NCBI RefSeq assembly: GCF_013697085.1
Contig: NZ_JACEFT010000009.1
Span: 1 to 64,000 of the forward strand
Origin: Billgrantia kenyensis
Lineage (GTDB): Bacteria; Pseudomonadota; Gammaproteobacteria; Pseudomonadales; Halomonadaceae
Length of the DNA stretch: 64,000 bases
Direction: 5' to 3'
Below, piece by piece: positions 1-8,068 of the stretch. Under the pieces are notes generated by a model, which saw nothing but the letters and a program-made list of their open reading frames with translations, was not told the DNA's origin and did not search any database. How positions within the stretch are numbered: the stretch's first letter is position 1; every line of letters starts with the position of its first letter. Position numbers and translations under genes: made by a program.

Positions 1-28
1 ATGAATTGCTGAAGAAGCCCTCTGGCCA

Positions 29-1156
29 CTAGCAGAGGATAACTCCTATAGGCGATTTGATCATCCGGGACCCTACATCTAGTGGCTTTATTCTGCCATC
101 AACTATGTAGTTTTTGCCGATTGAAAACGTCTTGTAGATTAGTGTTTTGGAGTGGGTGGATATAATTATTTGATGTAGATCATGGCTGGAAAACTCCTTT
201 TCTAACCAGTCTTCATTTATTTCTTTTCCATTGCTGTTGTTTGCAAGTGTCCAGCTTAGAACGCCACCTTTATAGGTTAGAGTGTGGAGCAGGCTTATGA
301 ACTCTAAGAGAAGAGATTCATGAAAATGATTTTCAGGTTCGTCAATAATGATAGCGCCGACAGACTTTGGAAGACAAAGAAGAATTAATGTGCTTAACAG
401 CGACTTTTCTCCTGAGCTAAACTCTCTTACGTCATAAGAAATTGGCTTTCTTCCTTTCCTTGCCTTTCCTAAAAGAATAAATTCTCCAGGTTTGACATTG
501 CCGCTGTAATTGCTTAGATTAACCAGCGGGATAAGACTGTTAAAGAGTTTTCCTGCAACATGATAGTAAACAAGTCGGGCCGGTTTGTTTGGGATGACTC
601 TGTCATGTAGCCAGTCTGTGACAAGTTGTCTATATATGCCTGAAAAAAGCCTTTCCGGCTTCATTATGGCTTCGATAATTACTTTTTGCTTGCTGTTCGA
701 GGAGATGTTTATGTCGTCATAAGTAACTGTTTCTTCAGAGAATTCATTGCTGGAGTCAATGTATAAAAAAATGTTTCTTGGGTCTTCGAGGTTCCAGTTA
801 TCTTTTACCAAGCCTTCGTTTTCATAAGTAAGCTCTCCCCCATAATAACAGTTTTCATTTCTTTTTAATCTAATGGACGCTTCTTGGCTCTCATGAGCTA
901 TCAGTAGCTCAATGTAAGAGCTTTCTGAATTTAAAAGTCTGAAGATGTCTTCTTTAACGCTTTCGGAATAATCTTCACTTCCGAGAATTTTTTGGAAGTG
1001 TGCTTTTTGAACAAGCCAGGCTGACTTAAGAATTGTAGATTTTCCAGCCCCATTTATTCCAGAAAAAGTAAAGACAGAGCTCTCTTCATCGAAAAATATT
1101 GAGTGAGAGTCTTGGAATGATTTCACACCTTTTAGGACGATTTTTTTAATTTTCAT
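29..1156 (-). CDS. AAA/ABC-type ATPase (SMC/OLD-like), probably island-borne
   Basis: A P-loop ATPase of 375 residues. It has a Walker A (GINGAGKST, about residues 33-41), an ABC-type signature (FSSGEKS), a Walker B (IIIDEPENHFH) and a switch histidine (IIISTHS) near the C-terminus. This head-domain layout is shared by OLD, RecF and SMC-like ATPases found in phage-defence and repair systems. I chose the ATG at 1156 because GAGGGAGC lies directly upstream; a TTG 30 bases earlier is possible. The gene is clearly AT-richer than everything to its right and uses rare codons for this genome, which suggests transfer. Its TAG stop overlaps a GTG (27-29) that could start a coupled second gene beyond the window. 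Exact substrate or system is unknown. Confidence 0.75.
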   Translation of the reverse strand: MKIKKIVLKGVKSFQDSHSIFFDEESSVFTFSGINGAGKSTILKSAWLVQKAHFQKILGSEDYSESVKEDIFRLLNSESSYIELLIAHESQEASIRLKRNENCYYGGELTYENEGLVKDNWNLEDPRNIFLYIDSSNEFSEETVTYDDINISSNSKQKVIIEAIMKPERLFSGIYRQLVTDWLHDRVIPNKPARLVYYHVAGKLFNSLIPLVNLSNYSGNVKPGEFILLGKARKGRKPISYDVREFSSGEKSLLSTLILLCLPKSVGAIIIDEPENHFHESLLLEFISLLHTLTYKGGVLSWTLANNSNGKEINEDWLEKEFSSHDLHQIIISTHSKTLIYKTFSIGKNYIVDGRIKPLDVGSRMIKSPIGVILC

Positions 1157-1230
1157 GCTCCCTCTTTGCTCCCTAGTTGCTTGCAATGTAAGCCAGCTTG
1201 CTGTTGCTTAATGATACTGAAGATTTGAAT

Positions 1231-1369
1231 TCAACCATTCACTCTCACCACCTCCCTTGTCACCGCCTCATCCAGCATCCCGCGTCCCGACTCTACCAGC
1301 GTGAGCCAGTCCCTCGCCCGGGTGATGTCGGTGTAGACCAGCTCTCGGGTGAGGATGGGATTAGCGGCA
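1231..1369 (-). pseudogene. Detached, divergent copy of the recD 3' end
   Basis: This stretch translates on the minus strand to the last ~41 conserved residues of RecD (NPILTRELVYT, ITRARDWLTLVE, GRGMLDEAVTREVVR) and keeps its own TGA stop at 1231-1233. By hand alignment without gaps, 1247-1368 matches 1732-1853 of the intact recD at 105 of 122 positions, yet only about 3 of 41 residues differ. The mostly silent differences mean it evolved as a working recD end in another lineage, not as a decaying local duplicate. It has no upstream part, so it cannot be functional. The following 1370-1439 holds nothing recognisable. Confidence 0.85.
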
Positions 1370-1439
1370 GCACTACTAGAATGCTACAGCTCCCATCGCT
1401 TAAGCACCTACTCGGTGCCCGAGCTGCTCGCCTCTGTCT

Positions 1440-1700
1440 CTACTTGCCGTGCCGCTGCAACCAGCGCCTCACCAGCCAGCACAGCACGGCCCAGGCCGCT
1501 CCGGCAGTCCAGTCGGCAAGTACATCCGTCGGCCAATGCTCGCCGAGGTAGGCACGGCTCATAACCACCAGCAGGGTGAGCAGTATCGCCAGTATCAGCA
1601 GGTAGGCCTTCAGCCTTAGCGCTGGCTGTACTCGGGTGAGTAGGGCGGCCAGGTTGAGATAGGTTACGACAGGCATAATCGAGTGACCGCTTAGGAAGTG
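1440..1700 (-). pseudogene. C-terminal remnant of a PAP2-family phosphatase
   Basis: The reading frame runs from FLSGHS (PAP2 motif 2, normally PSGH) through hydrophobic segments to SRAYLGEHWPTDVLADW (motif 3, with the catalytic His and Asp) and ends at a TAG (1440-1442). Membrane PAP2 phosphatases need an N-terminal motif 1 (KxxxxxxRP) and further membrane segments, all missing here. The fragment begins exactly after the recD stop codon and is in the same frame as recD, so nothing can initiate its full domain. The Pro of PSGH is Leu. It is a truncated relic produced by the rearrangement at the recD end. Confidence 0.8.
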
Positions 1701-4079
1701 TCATGACAACCTCCCCAACCCACTCGCCCTAACCACCTCCCTCGTCACTGCCTCATCCAGCATCCCGCGCCCCGTCTCCACCAGGGTGAGCCAGTCGCGT
1801 GCGCGGGTGATGCCGGTGTAGACCAGTTCCCGGGTAAGGATGGGGTTGGGGGCGTCGGGGAGCAGCAGGGCGGTGTGGGTGAATTCCGATCCCTGGGATT
1901 TGTGTACCGTCATGGCGAATACGGTTTCCACCGCTTGCAGGCGGCTGGGCAGTACCCATTTGATGTCGCCGCTGCCGTCGCTGGCCGGGAAGGCGACGCG
2001 CAGCAGGGTGCGGCCGGGTGTCTCACTGGCGCTGCGGGCTTCGGGCACGGCGAGGGTGATGCCGATATCGCCATTCATCAGCCCCAGGCCGTAGTCGTTG
2101 CGGGTGACGAGCACCGGGCGGCCTTCGAACCAGCCCTGTTCCAGCTCCAGGTCGCTGGCCTTGAGCCAGTCGGCGCGGCGCAGGGCCCGGCCGATGCGCG
2201 GGTTCAGTCCTTCAATGCCCCAGGGGCCTTTCCTCAGCGCGCACAGCAACTGGAAATGGCCGTGTGCTTCGAGTACCTGGCGGGCCCAGTCGTCATAGGG
2301 CTGGCGCGCTTCGCCTTCGCCGAAGTAGGGCTGGGTGGGCCGCGCTGCCTGCATCACGTCCAGATAGTGGGCGTAGCCGCGGGGCGGGGCGATGGGCTCG
2401 CCGCGGCGGTCGTGGCGGCCTTCGCCGTTGTTGGTGAATCCAGCCGGGTTGCCGTTCACCACCAGGCGATCCAGCGCCGGGTCGTCGGCGTCTGCCAGGG
2501 CGAGGCGGGCGATATCGGCGTAGCGTGGCTTTCCATCCGTGCCATCAGTGCCGAAGATCTCGCGTACCGCGTGTTTCTTCTCCTTCTGCGCCTCTTTCTC
2601 GTTCTGATCGGGACCGAGCGGGCGGTTGACTGCTTCGGCTAGCTGGCCAATGCCGCTCTTGGCATCGAAGCGGTGGCTCACCCGCAGCATGGCGATGGCC
2701 TGGTCCAGCGGCTGGCCGCCTTCGTCCTGGTAGCGTTCGGGGATCGGCGTGCCGGTTACTCGTTGCAGCCAGTCGCAGGTGGCCGGGGTGTAGTGGCCGC
2801 CTTCGGCGCGCTGACACAGGTCGCCGAGCACGGCGCCGGCTTCCACCGAGGCGAGCTGGTCCTTGTCGCCGAGCAGGATCAGCCGTGCCCTTGGCGGCAG
2901 GGCAGTGAGCACGGCGGCCATCATCTCGACATCCACCATCGAGGCTTCGTCGATCACCAGGGCGTCCAGCGCCAGCGGGTTGCCGGCGTGGTGACGGAAG
3001 TGGCGGGTATCCGGGCGCGAGCCCAGCAGGCGGTGCAGCGTGGTCACTTCGGTGGGAATGCTGTCGCGCAGGGTTGAGATATCCACACCCTGTTGGCCCA
3101 CGGCGGCGGCCAGTTCCACCAGCGAAAGCCCCTGCACCTGCTTGGCGATGGATTCGTTGAGCCGTGCGGCGGCCTTGCCGGTTGGGGCGGCCAGGCGAAT
3201 GCGCAGCGGGCGCGGAGCGGCGGCGCCGGCTGGTGCGGTTTCGCCCAGGGCCAGCGCCTGCAGCAAGGCGAGCAGCTTGACCACGGTGGTGGTCTTGCCG
3301 GTGCCGGGGCCGCCGGTGATCACGGCGAAGTGCGAGCGGCTTGCCAGCGCACAGGCGGCCTGCTGCCAGTCGAGTTCATGCCCCGGGGTAAAGAGCGCGG
3401 CCAGCGCCCGGGCCAGGGTGGCAGTGTCGGCCTGGTTTGCAGCTTGGGCGGATTCTTGAGGAACGGCAGTGAGCCGGGCGCCGATCAGGCCGCGAATGTC
3501 CTGTTCGTACTGCCAGTAGCGGCGCAGGTAGAGGCGCACGTTGCCGTTGCGCTCGCTGCGCACCAGCGGGGTGTTGCCCGGTGGTTCGTTGCCGTCCGCC
3601 ACCAGGGCGGAGTGGTGCAGGGCATTGCGCCAGGTGGTAAGTTCCAGCTCGGCCAGCAGCTCGCTGGGCAGCGGCGGCGGGTCGCTCAAATCGTCGCCTT
3701 CCGGCGGCAGCGAGAGCGCCAGATCGGGGGCGGTCAGAGTCTGGGCGAGATCGAGGCACACGTGGCCGCGGCCGAGCTGATGGCTGGCCAGCGCCGCGGC
3801 GAGCAGCAGCAGGGGCGGGGCGTCGTTCACTTCGCGCTGGAAGAAGCTCGCCAGCGCCCGGTCCAGCGCCCGCAGCCAGCCGCGTTCCACCCAGCGGTCG
3901 AGCAGGGCGAACAGCGCCTGGGTGTCGTGCAGGGCGGCCAGTAGCGGTTCCGGCTTGGCACTGACACCGGGGCCGTCGTTCACGCGGGGTTCTTCTTTTC
4001 CGCCGTCGCTGGCGCTTTCGTTCTGGTCGGCGAACAGATCCAGGGTGGCGTCGTCGTGGTGCTTGCTGCGCTTGCTCAT
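1701..4079 (-). CDS. recD: RecBCD enzyme subunit RecD (5'-3' helicase)
   Basis: RecD is the fast 5'-3' helicase of the RecBCD double-strand-break repair nuclease. The 792-residue protein has a RecD-type N-terminal domain (to ~230), Walker A GGPGTGKTTT (~256-265), Walker B VIDEASMVD, the motif GDKDQLASVEAGAVLGDL, and C-terminal motifs AMTVHKSQGSEF and YTGITRARDW. It is longer than E. coli RecD (about 608 residues) because of extensions at the N-terminus and an acidic, charged insert around residues 490-600. Its ATG overlaps the recB stop as ATGA, implying translational coupling. The 3' end is duplicated in divergent form at 1231-1369. Confidence 0.95.
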   Translation of the reverse strand: MSKRSKHHDDATLDLFADQNESASDGGKEEPRVNDGPGVSAKPEPLLAALHDTQALFALLDRWVERGWLRALDRALASFFQREVNDAPPLLLLAAALASHQLGRGHVCLDLAQTLTAPDLALSLPPEGDDLSDPPPLPSELLAELELTTWRNALHHSALVADGNEPPGNTPLVRSERNGNVRLYLRRYWQYEQDIRGLIGARLTAVPQESAQAANQADTATLARALAALFTPGHELDWQQAACALASRSHFAVITGGPGTGKTTTVVKLLALLQALALGETAPAGAAAPRPLRIRLAAPTGKAAARLNESIAKQVQGLSLVELAAAVGQQGVDISTLRDSIPTEVTTLHRLLGSRPDTRHFRHHAGNPLALDALVIDEASMVDVEMMAAVLTALPPRARLILLGDKDQLASVEAGAVLGDLCQRAEGGHYTPATCDWLQRVTGTPIPERYQDEGGQPLDQAIAMLRVSHRFDAKSGIGQLAEAVNRPLGPDQNEKEAQKEKKHAVREIFGTDGTDGKPRYADIARLALADADDPALDRLVVNGNPAGFTNNGEGRHDRRGEPIAPPRGYAHYLDVMQAARPTQPYFGEGEARQPYDDWARQVLEAHGHFQLLCALRKGPWGIEGLNPRIGRALRRADWLKASDLELEQGWFEGRPVLVTRNDYGLGLMNGDIGITLAVPEARSASETPGRTLLRVAFPASDGSGDIKWVLPSRLQAVETVFAMTVHKSQGSEFTHTALLLPDAPNPILTRELVYTGITRARDWLTLVETGRGMLDEAVTREVVRASGLGRLS

Positions 4080-7000
4080 GCCGGCGCCTCCGTGGTGGTG
4101 CGGGTGCCTGCCGCTCGGGCGTCGCCCTGGAACAGCGCGTCCAGCGCTTCGATCAGCTCCCGCGGGGGGCGCTCGGCGTGTACGCCGCGGCTCTCTGCAT
4201 TCGCTCCCCTGAGAAAGACAGTGAGCGAGCCGCCGATATGCCGGTCGTAATCGTAGCCGGGCAGGCGCGCCTTGAGCAGCCGGTGCAGGGCCAGCAGGTA
4301 GAGCGCGTACTGCAGGTCGTAGCGCTTGGCGGCCACCGCCTGACGCATGGCTTCCTGGCTGTAGGCGCTGTCGTCCGGCCCCAGGTGGTTCGATTTCCAG
4401 TCGGCCACGTAGTAGCGTCCCTCATGCTCGAACACAAGATCGATGAAGCCCTTGAGCATGCCGTTGAGGGTGTCGGCGTCCAGCGCGGGGCGGGGCGTGC
4501 TGGGGAGTGTGTAAGCACTTACGAGGGCGTCCAGCCGACGGGTGTCGACCTGGCGTGAGGCGAACCAGAACTCCATCTCTACCTGGTAGCGGCTGAGCGC
4601 TTCGAGCCTGAGACTGCCCGCGCCGTTGGGCAGCGGCAGCGGGGCGGCGAGCAGGGTGCCGAACCAGGCGTTCAGGGTGTTCAGCCACGGTTGCCAGCCG
4701 CGTACCTGGCAGCGGCGGGCGAGGGTGTCCTCGCGCAGGGCCGGGTCGCGGGCCACGCGGGCGAAGCCCTGTTCCCCGGCCCATTCCAGAATGCCATGCA
4801 GGAATGTCCCCGGTCCTGGGCCTCTCGGAAACCTGTGTAGCGAGGGAAGCGGTTCGCTCTGGCCGCTGTCGCGGGGTTCCTCCAGCACCTCCAGCGCGGT
4901 GGCTTCCATGGCGGTGGCGGGTTCCGGCAGGCTGCCGCTACGCTGCGCTTCGCTGTCATGGGGCTTAACAGGTGAGTCAGTCCTTACTGGGGCGCTGGCC
5001 GATTCGACGCTGACGATCTCGCCGGAGAGGCGCAGCGCCGAGTAGCTGGCGATCCACCAGTGCTCCCGGGCGGGGCGTGTGGGGGTACGCGCTTCGCCCA
5101 AGGCGTCGTCGCGCTCGGCTTGGCGAACGATCTCGGCGTGGGCCGGCGGCGCCGGGGCGATCTCGATGGCGTCGCAGTTGCCCTTGAGCCGGCTTACCGC
5201 TTGTGAAAAGGCAGTTGGGCCGAGCAGGTCGCCGTTGGCCAGCAGCTGACCGATGGCGCTGCCTTCGCCGCCCTTGAGCGGGGCCATGCCGAGCCAGGTG
5301 GCGTGGCGGGCACGGGTCAGCGCCACGTAGAGTTTGCGCAGGTCTTCGCCCAGGCGCTCGCGGTCGACGGTGGCCAGGGTCTCGTCGTCGGCTTCCAGGC
5401 TGATACGCAGGCGGCCCTCGGCGTCGTGCCAGCGCAGCGGTGAGTCGTCCTTCTTGGTGGCGCGGTGGTTGCAGATGAAGGGCAGGAACACCAGTGGGTA
5501 CTCCAGCCCCTTGGACTTGTGAATGGTGATGACCTGCACCAGGTCGGCGTCGCTCTCCAGGCGCAACTTGTGGGTGTCGCCGTGGCCTTCGGGGTTGGCG
5601 ATGGCCTCGGCGAGAAAGCGGATCAGTGCATGTTCGCCGTCGAGTTCCTGGCTGGCGTGCTGCAGCAGTTCCCCTAAATGTAAGAGGTCGGTAAGTACTC
5701 TCTCACCGTCGCTGGCAGGCCCCCAGGCAAGCAGTCGCTGCGCCACGTCGAAGTCGTGAATGATCTTGCGCACCAGCGGCAACACGCCCTGGCGTTGCCA
5801 CAGCCGATGGTAGTCGCGGAACTGCAGCACGCGGCCTTCCCAGGCCAGTTCATCTTCGTTCAAGCGGTCTAGGGTGGCGATATCGAGCCCCAGCACCGAG
5901 GTGGCCAGGGCGGTGCGCAGCAGCCTGTCGTCATCGGGCGCCGCACAGGCGCGCAGCCAGGCGTCGAGCTGGGGGGCGACCGGCGAGGCGAACACCTTGT
6001 CCTTGTCCGAGAGGTAGACGCTCTTCACCCCGCGCCGGGCCAGCGCCTGGCGGATCGAGCGCGCCTCGCCCAGGCCATTGACCAGCACTGCCATATCGGA
6101 AGGCTTGAGCGGCTGCAATTCGCCCTGCTCGTTCTGGAATCCGGCACTGCCACTCTGACCCTCATTGAGCAGCTCCACCATGGTGGAGGCGCAGCGCTCG
6201 GCCATCTCCTGCTGGTAGGCGGTCTTGGAGAGCGGCTCATCACACTCGAGCTGCCAAAGGGTCATGGCCGGCAGCGGCTGGCCCTGGCGGGTGAGTGAGT
6301 CCTTGCGTCCTTTGGCTCCTACGGGCAGGAAGGGAACGGGATTCCCCACGGGGGAATTGAACAGGAAGGCGCCGGGCGGGTGCGCTTCGGCAAATTCGAA
6401 GCAGCGGTTCACCGCCTCGACCATCTCGCGGCTGGAGCGGAAGTTGGTGCCCAGGGTGACGTGGCGGCCTTGGGTGTCGCGGCGGGCGCGCAGGTAGGTG
6501 TAGATGTCGGCGCCGCGGAAGGCGTAGATCGCCTGCTTGGGGTCGCCGATCAGAAACACACCGCACTCCGGGCGGTTTTCGCGAATGCGGTATACGCAGT
6601 CGAAGATGCGGTACTGCACCGGGTCGGTGTCCTGGAACTCGTCGACCAGGGCGACCGGGAACTGACGGCGGATCTGTGCGCCCAGCGCTTCGCAATTGGG
6701 GCCGGTGAGCGCCCTATCGAGATGCGTGAGCAGCTCATTGGGACCCATCTCGGCGCGGCGCTCCTGCTCGCGGTCGAGTCGCGCCCGGCACCAGTGCACG
6801 GCGTGGGTGAGCAGGTCGGCGTAGGGATCGGGCAGGGCGTTGAGTTCGTCCTGGAGCTTTTCCAGCGCGGCCAGCGCCGGGTGATCCGGCGGCTCGCCCT
6901 TGAGCCAGATATCGGCCATGCCCCGGGGCGTGAGGCGCTTCCAGGCGGCGTCGGTCAGGCCGGGCCAGGTGGCCTCCCCTTGGCACCATTCACGCAGGGC

Positions 7001-8068
7001 GCCGAGCCAGTTGGCGCGGCTCCTGGCGTTGAAGCTCTGGCCCTTGAAGGCTTTCTGCTGGGCGGCCTCTTCGAACAGCGCCTCGCACTCGTTCACCCAC
7101 TGGGGCCAGGGGGCCTTGAGCTGGGCCAGGCGCTCGGCGGTCTCGCGGCTGGCGTTGGCGATGGTCTCGGCCGGGGGCGGGGCGTTCTTGTTCAGTGCTT
7201 CGGCTTCGGGCATCAGGCCGCGCACGGGGGCGTGGAGCTGCTCGGGGGTGCTCCAGTGGCGTACCACGGTGGCCAGCTCGTCGACGCTGAGCGGGTAGTA
7301 GAAGCTGCGCCAGTAGTCGCGCACCACTTCGAGCTCCAGCTCGGTCTGGTCGTTTTCCAGGTTGAGCGAGAACAGGCTGCCGCTGTCGAAGGCGTGCTCA
7401 CGCAGCATGCGGTAGCACCAGCTGTGGATGGTGGAGACGGCGGCTTCGTCCATCCATTCGGCGGCGAGCTGCAGGCGCCGGGCACAGGCGGGCCAGGTAG
7501 CGGGATCGTATTGGTTACGGAGGGCGATCAACAGCGGATCGGCCTGACTTTCGGCGGTCGGGGGTGTCACGGCACTTGCGGTCGATCCGGCGTCAGGGCT
7601 TTGGTGGGCCGCTTCGTCAGCAGGATTTCGCGGAGGCGCTGTGAACCCATCCCTGGGCGCTACCGATGCCATCCCTGGCATAGGACCTCCGCTACATCCT
7701 GCTCCCGAAGCTTGGGCAGTGTCGGATTTAGTTTCGGGCGCCTGGGGAGGCGCGGCTTCGGGCGCCTGTGGGGGCGCGGCTTCGGGCGCCTGTAGAGAGA
7801 GAAATACATTTGCTGCCTCGACCAGCCGCGCGCGAATCCGCTCGCGCAGCTCCTGGGTGGCGGCGTTGGTAAAGGTGACGACGAGGATCTCGGGCGGTGT
7901 GAGCGGGCGCTCGAAGGCGGCAGCGTCGTCGGCCGAGCGGGCGCCGAGTACCAGGCGCACGTAGAGCAGGGCGATGGTGAAGGTCTTGCCCGTGCCCGCG
8001 CTGGCTTCGATCAGACGGCTGCCGTGAAGCGGAAACGACAATGGATCTAACTGCGTGACCTCGCTCAT
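4076..8068 (-). CDS. recB: RecBCD enzyme subunit RecB (3'-5' helicase/nuclease)
   Basis: RecB provides the 3'-5' UvrD-like helicase and the nuclease of RecBCD. The 1330-residue protein has Walker A EASAGTGKT (21-29), motif Ia VVTFTNAAT, Walker B VALVDEFQDTDP, motif III IGDPKQAIYAFRGAD, motif VI LYVALTRARH and the C-terminal nuclease motif with GFIDLVFE and DWKSN (~1223-1227). Residues ~93-175 form a low-complexity insert absent from E. coli RecB: an 8-residue repeat (APEAAPPQ twice, then APETKSD) followed by a segment resembling a translated dispersed repeat (see finding at 7610). The insert lies in a linker before TIHSWC, so helicase function is probably kept. Coupled to recC and recD by ATGA overlaps. 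Confidence 0.95.
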   Translation of the reverse strand: MSEVTQLDPLSFPLHGSRLIEASAGTGKTFTIALLYVRLVLGARSADDAAAFERPLTPPEILVVTFTNAATQELRERIRARLVEAANVFLSLQAPEAAPPQAPEAAPPQAPETKSDTAQASGAGCSGGPMPGMASVAPRDGFTAPPRNPADEAAHQSPDAGSTASAVTPPTAESQADPLLIALRNQYDPATWPACARRLQLAAEWMDEAAVSTIHSWCYRMLREHAFDSGSLFSLNLENDQTELELEVVRDYWRSFYYPLSVDELATVVRHWSTPEQLHAPVRGLMPEAEALNKNAPPPAETIANASRETAERLAQLKAPWPQWVNECEALFEEAAQQKAFKGQSFNARSRANWLGALREWCQGEATWPGLTDAAWKRLTPRGMADIWLKGEPPDHPALAALEKLQDELNALPDPYADLLTHAVHWCRARLDREQERRAEMGPNELLTHLDRALTGPNCEALGAQIRRQFPVALVDEFQDTDPVQYRIFDCVYRIRENRPECGVFLIGDPKQAIYAFRGADIYTYLRARRDTQGRHVTLGTNFRSSREMVEAVNRCFEFAEAHPPGAFLFNSPVGNPVPFLPVGAKGRKDSLTRQGQPLPAMTLWQLECDEPLSKTAYQQEMAERCASTMVELLNEGQSGSAGFQNEQGELQPLKPSDMAVLVNGLGEARSIRQALARRGVKSVYLSDKDKVFASPVAPQLDAWLRACAAPDDDRLLRTALATSVLGLDIATLDRLNEDELAWEGRVLQFRDYHRLWQRQGVLPLVRKIIHDFDVAQRLLAWGPASDGERVLTDLLHLGELLQHASQELDGEHALIRFLAEAIANPEGHGDTHKLRLESDADLVQVITIHKSKGLEYPLVFLPFICNHRATKKDDSPLRWHDAEGRLRISLEADDETLATVDRERLGEDLRKLYVALTRARHATWLGMAPLKGGEGSAIGQLLANGDLLGPTAFSQAVSRLKGNCDAIEIAPAPPAHAEIVRQAERDDALGEARTPTRPAREHWWIASYSALRLSGEIVSVESASAPVRTDSPVKPHDSEAQRSGSLPEPATAMEATALEVLEEPRDSGQSEPLPSLHRFPRGPGPGTFLHGILEWAGEQGFARVARDPALREDTLARRCQVRGWQPWLNTLNAWFGTLLAAPLPLPNGAGSLRLEALSRYQVEMEFWFASRQVDTRRLDALVSAYTLPSTPRPALDADTLNGMLKGFIDLVFEHEGRYYVADWKSNHLGPDDSAYSQEAMRQAVAAKRYDLQYALYLLALHRLLKARLPGYDYDRHIGGSLTVFLRGANAESRGVHAERPPRELIEALDALFQGDARAAGTRTTTEAPA
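7740..7800 (-). repeat. In-frame 24-nt tandem repeat in recB
   Basis: A GC-rich unit of 24 nt encoding APEAAPPQ is present twice and a third, partial unit follows (APET). Because the unit is a multiple of three, copy-number change would alter linker length without a frameshift. It borders the putative dispersed repeat immediately downstream in the gene. Confidence 0.7.

Noticed and set aside
1875-3944. Several 130-280 codon plus-strand frames across recD
   Set aside because: They mirror recD codon bias, have no ribosome sites and no recognisable domains.
7740-7800. CRISPR-like repeats
   Set aside because: The repeated unit is contiguous, in frame and coding, without spacers; it is a tandem repeat in recB.
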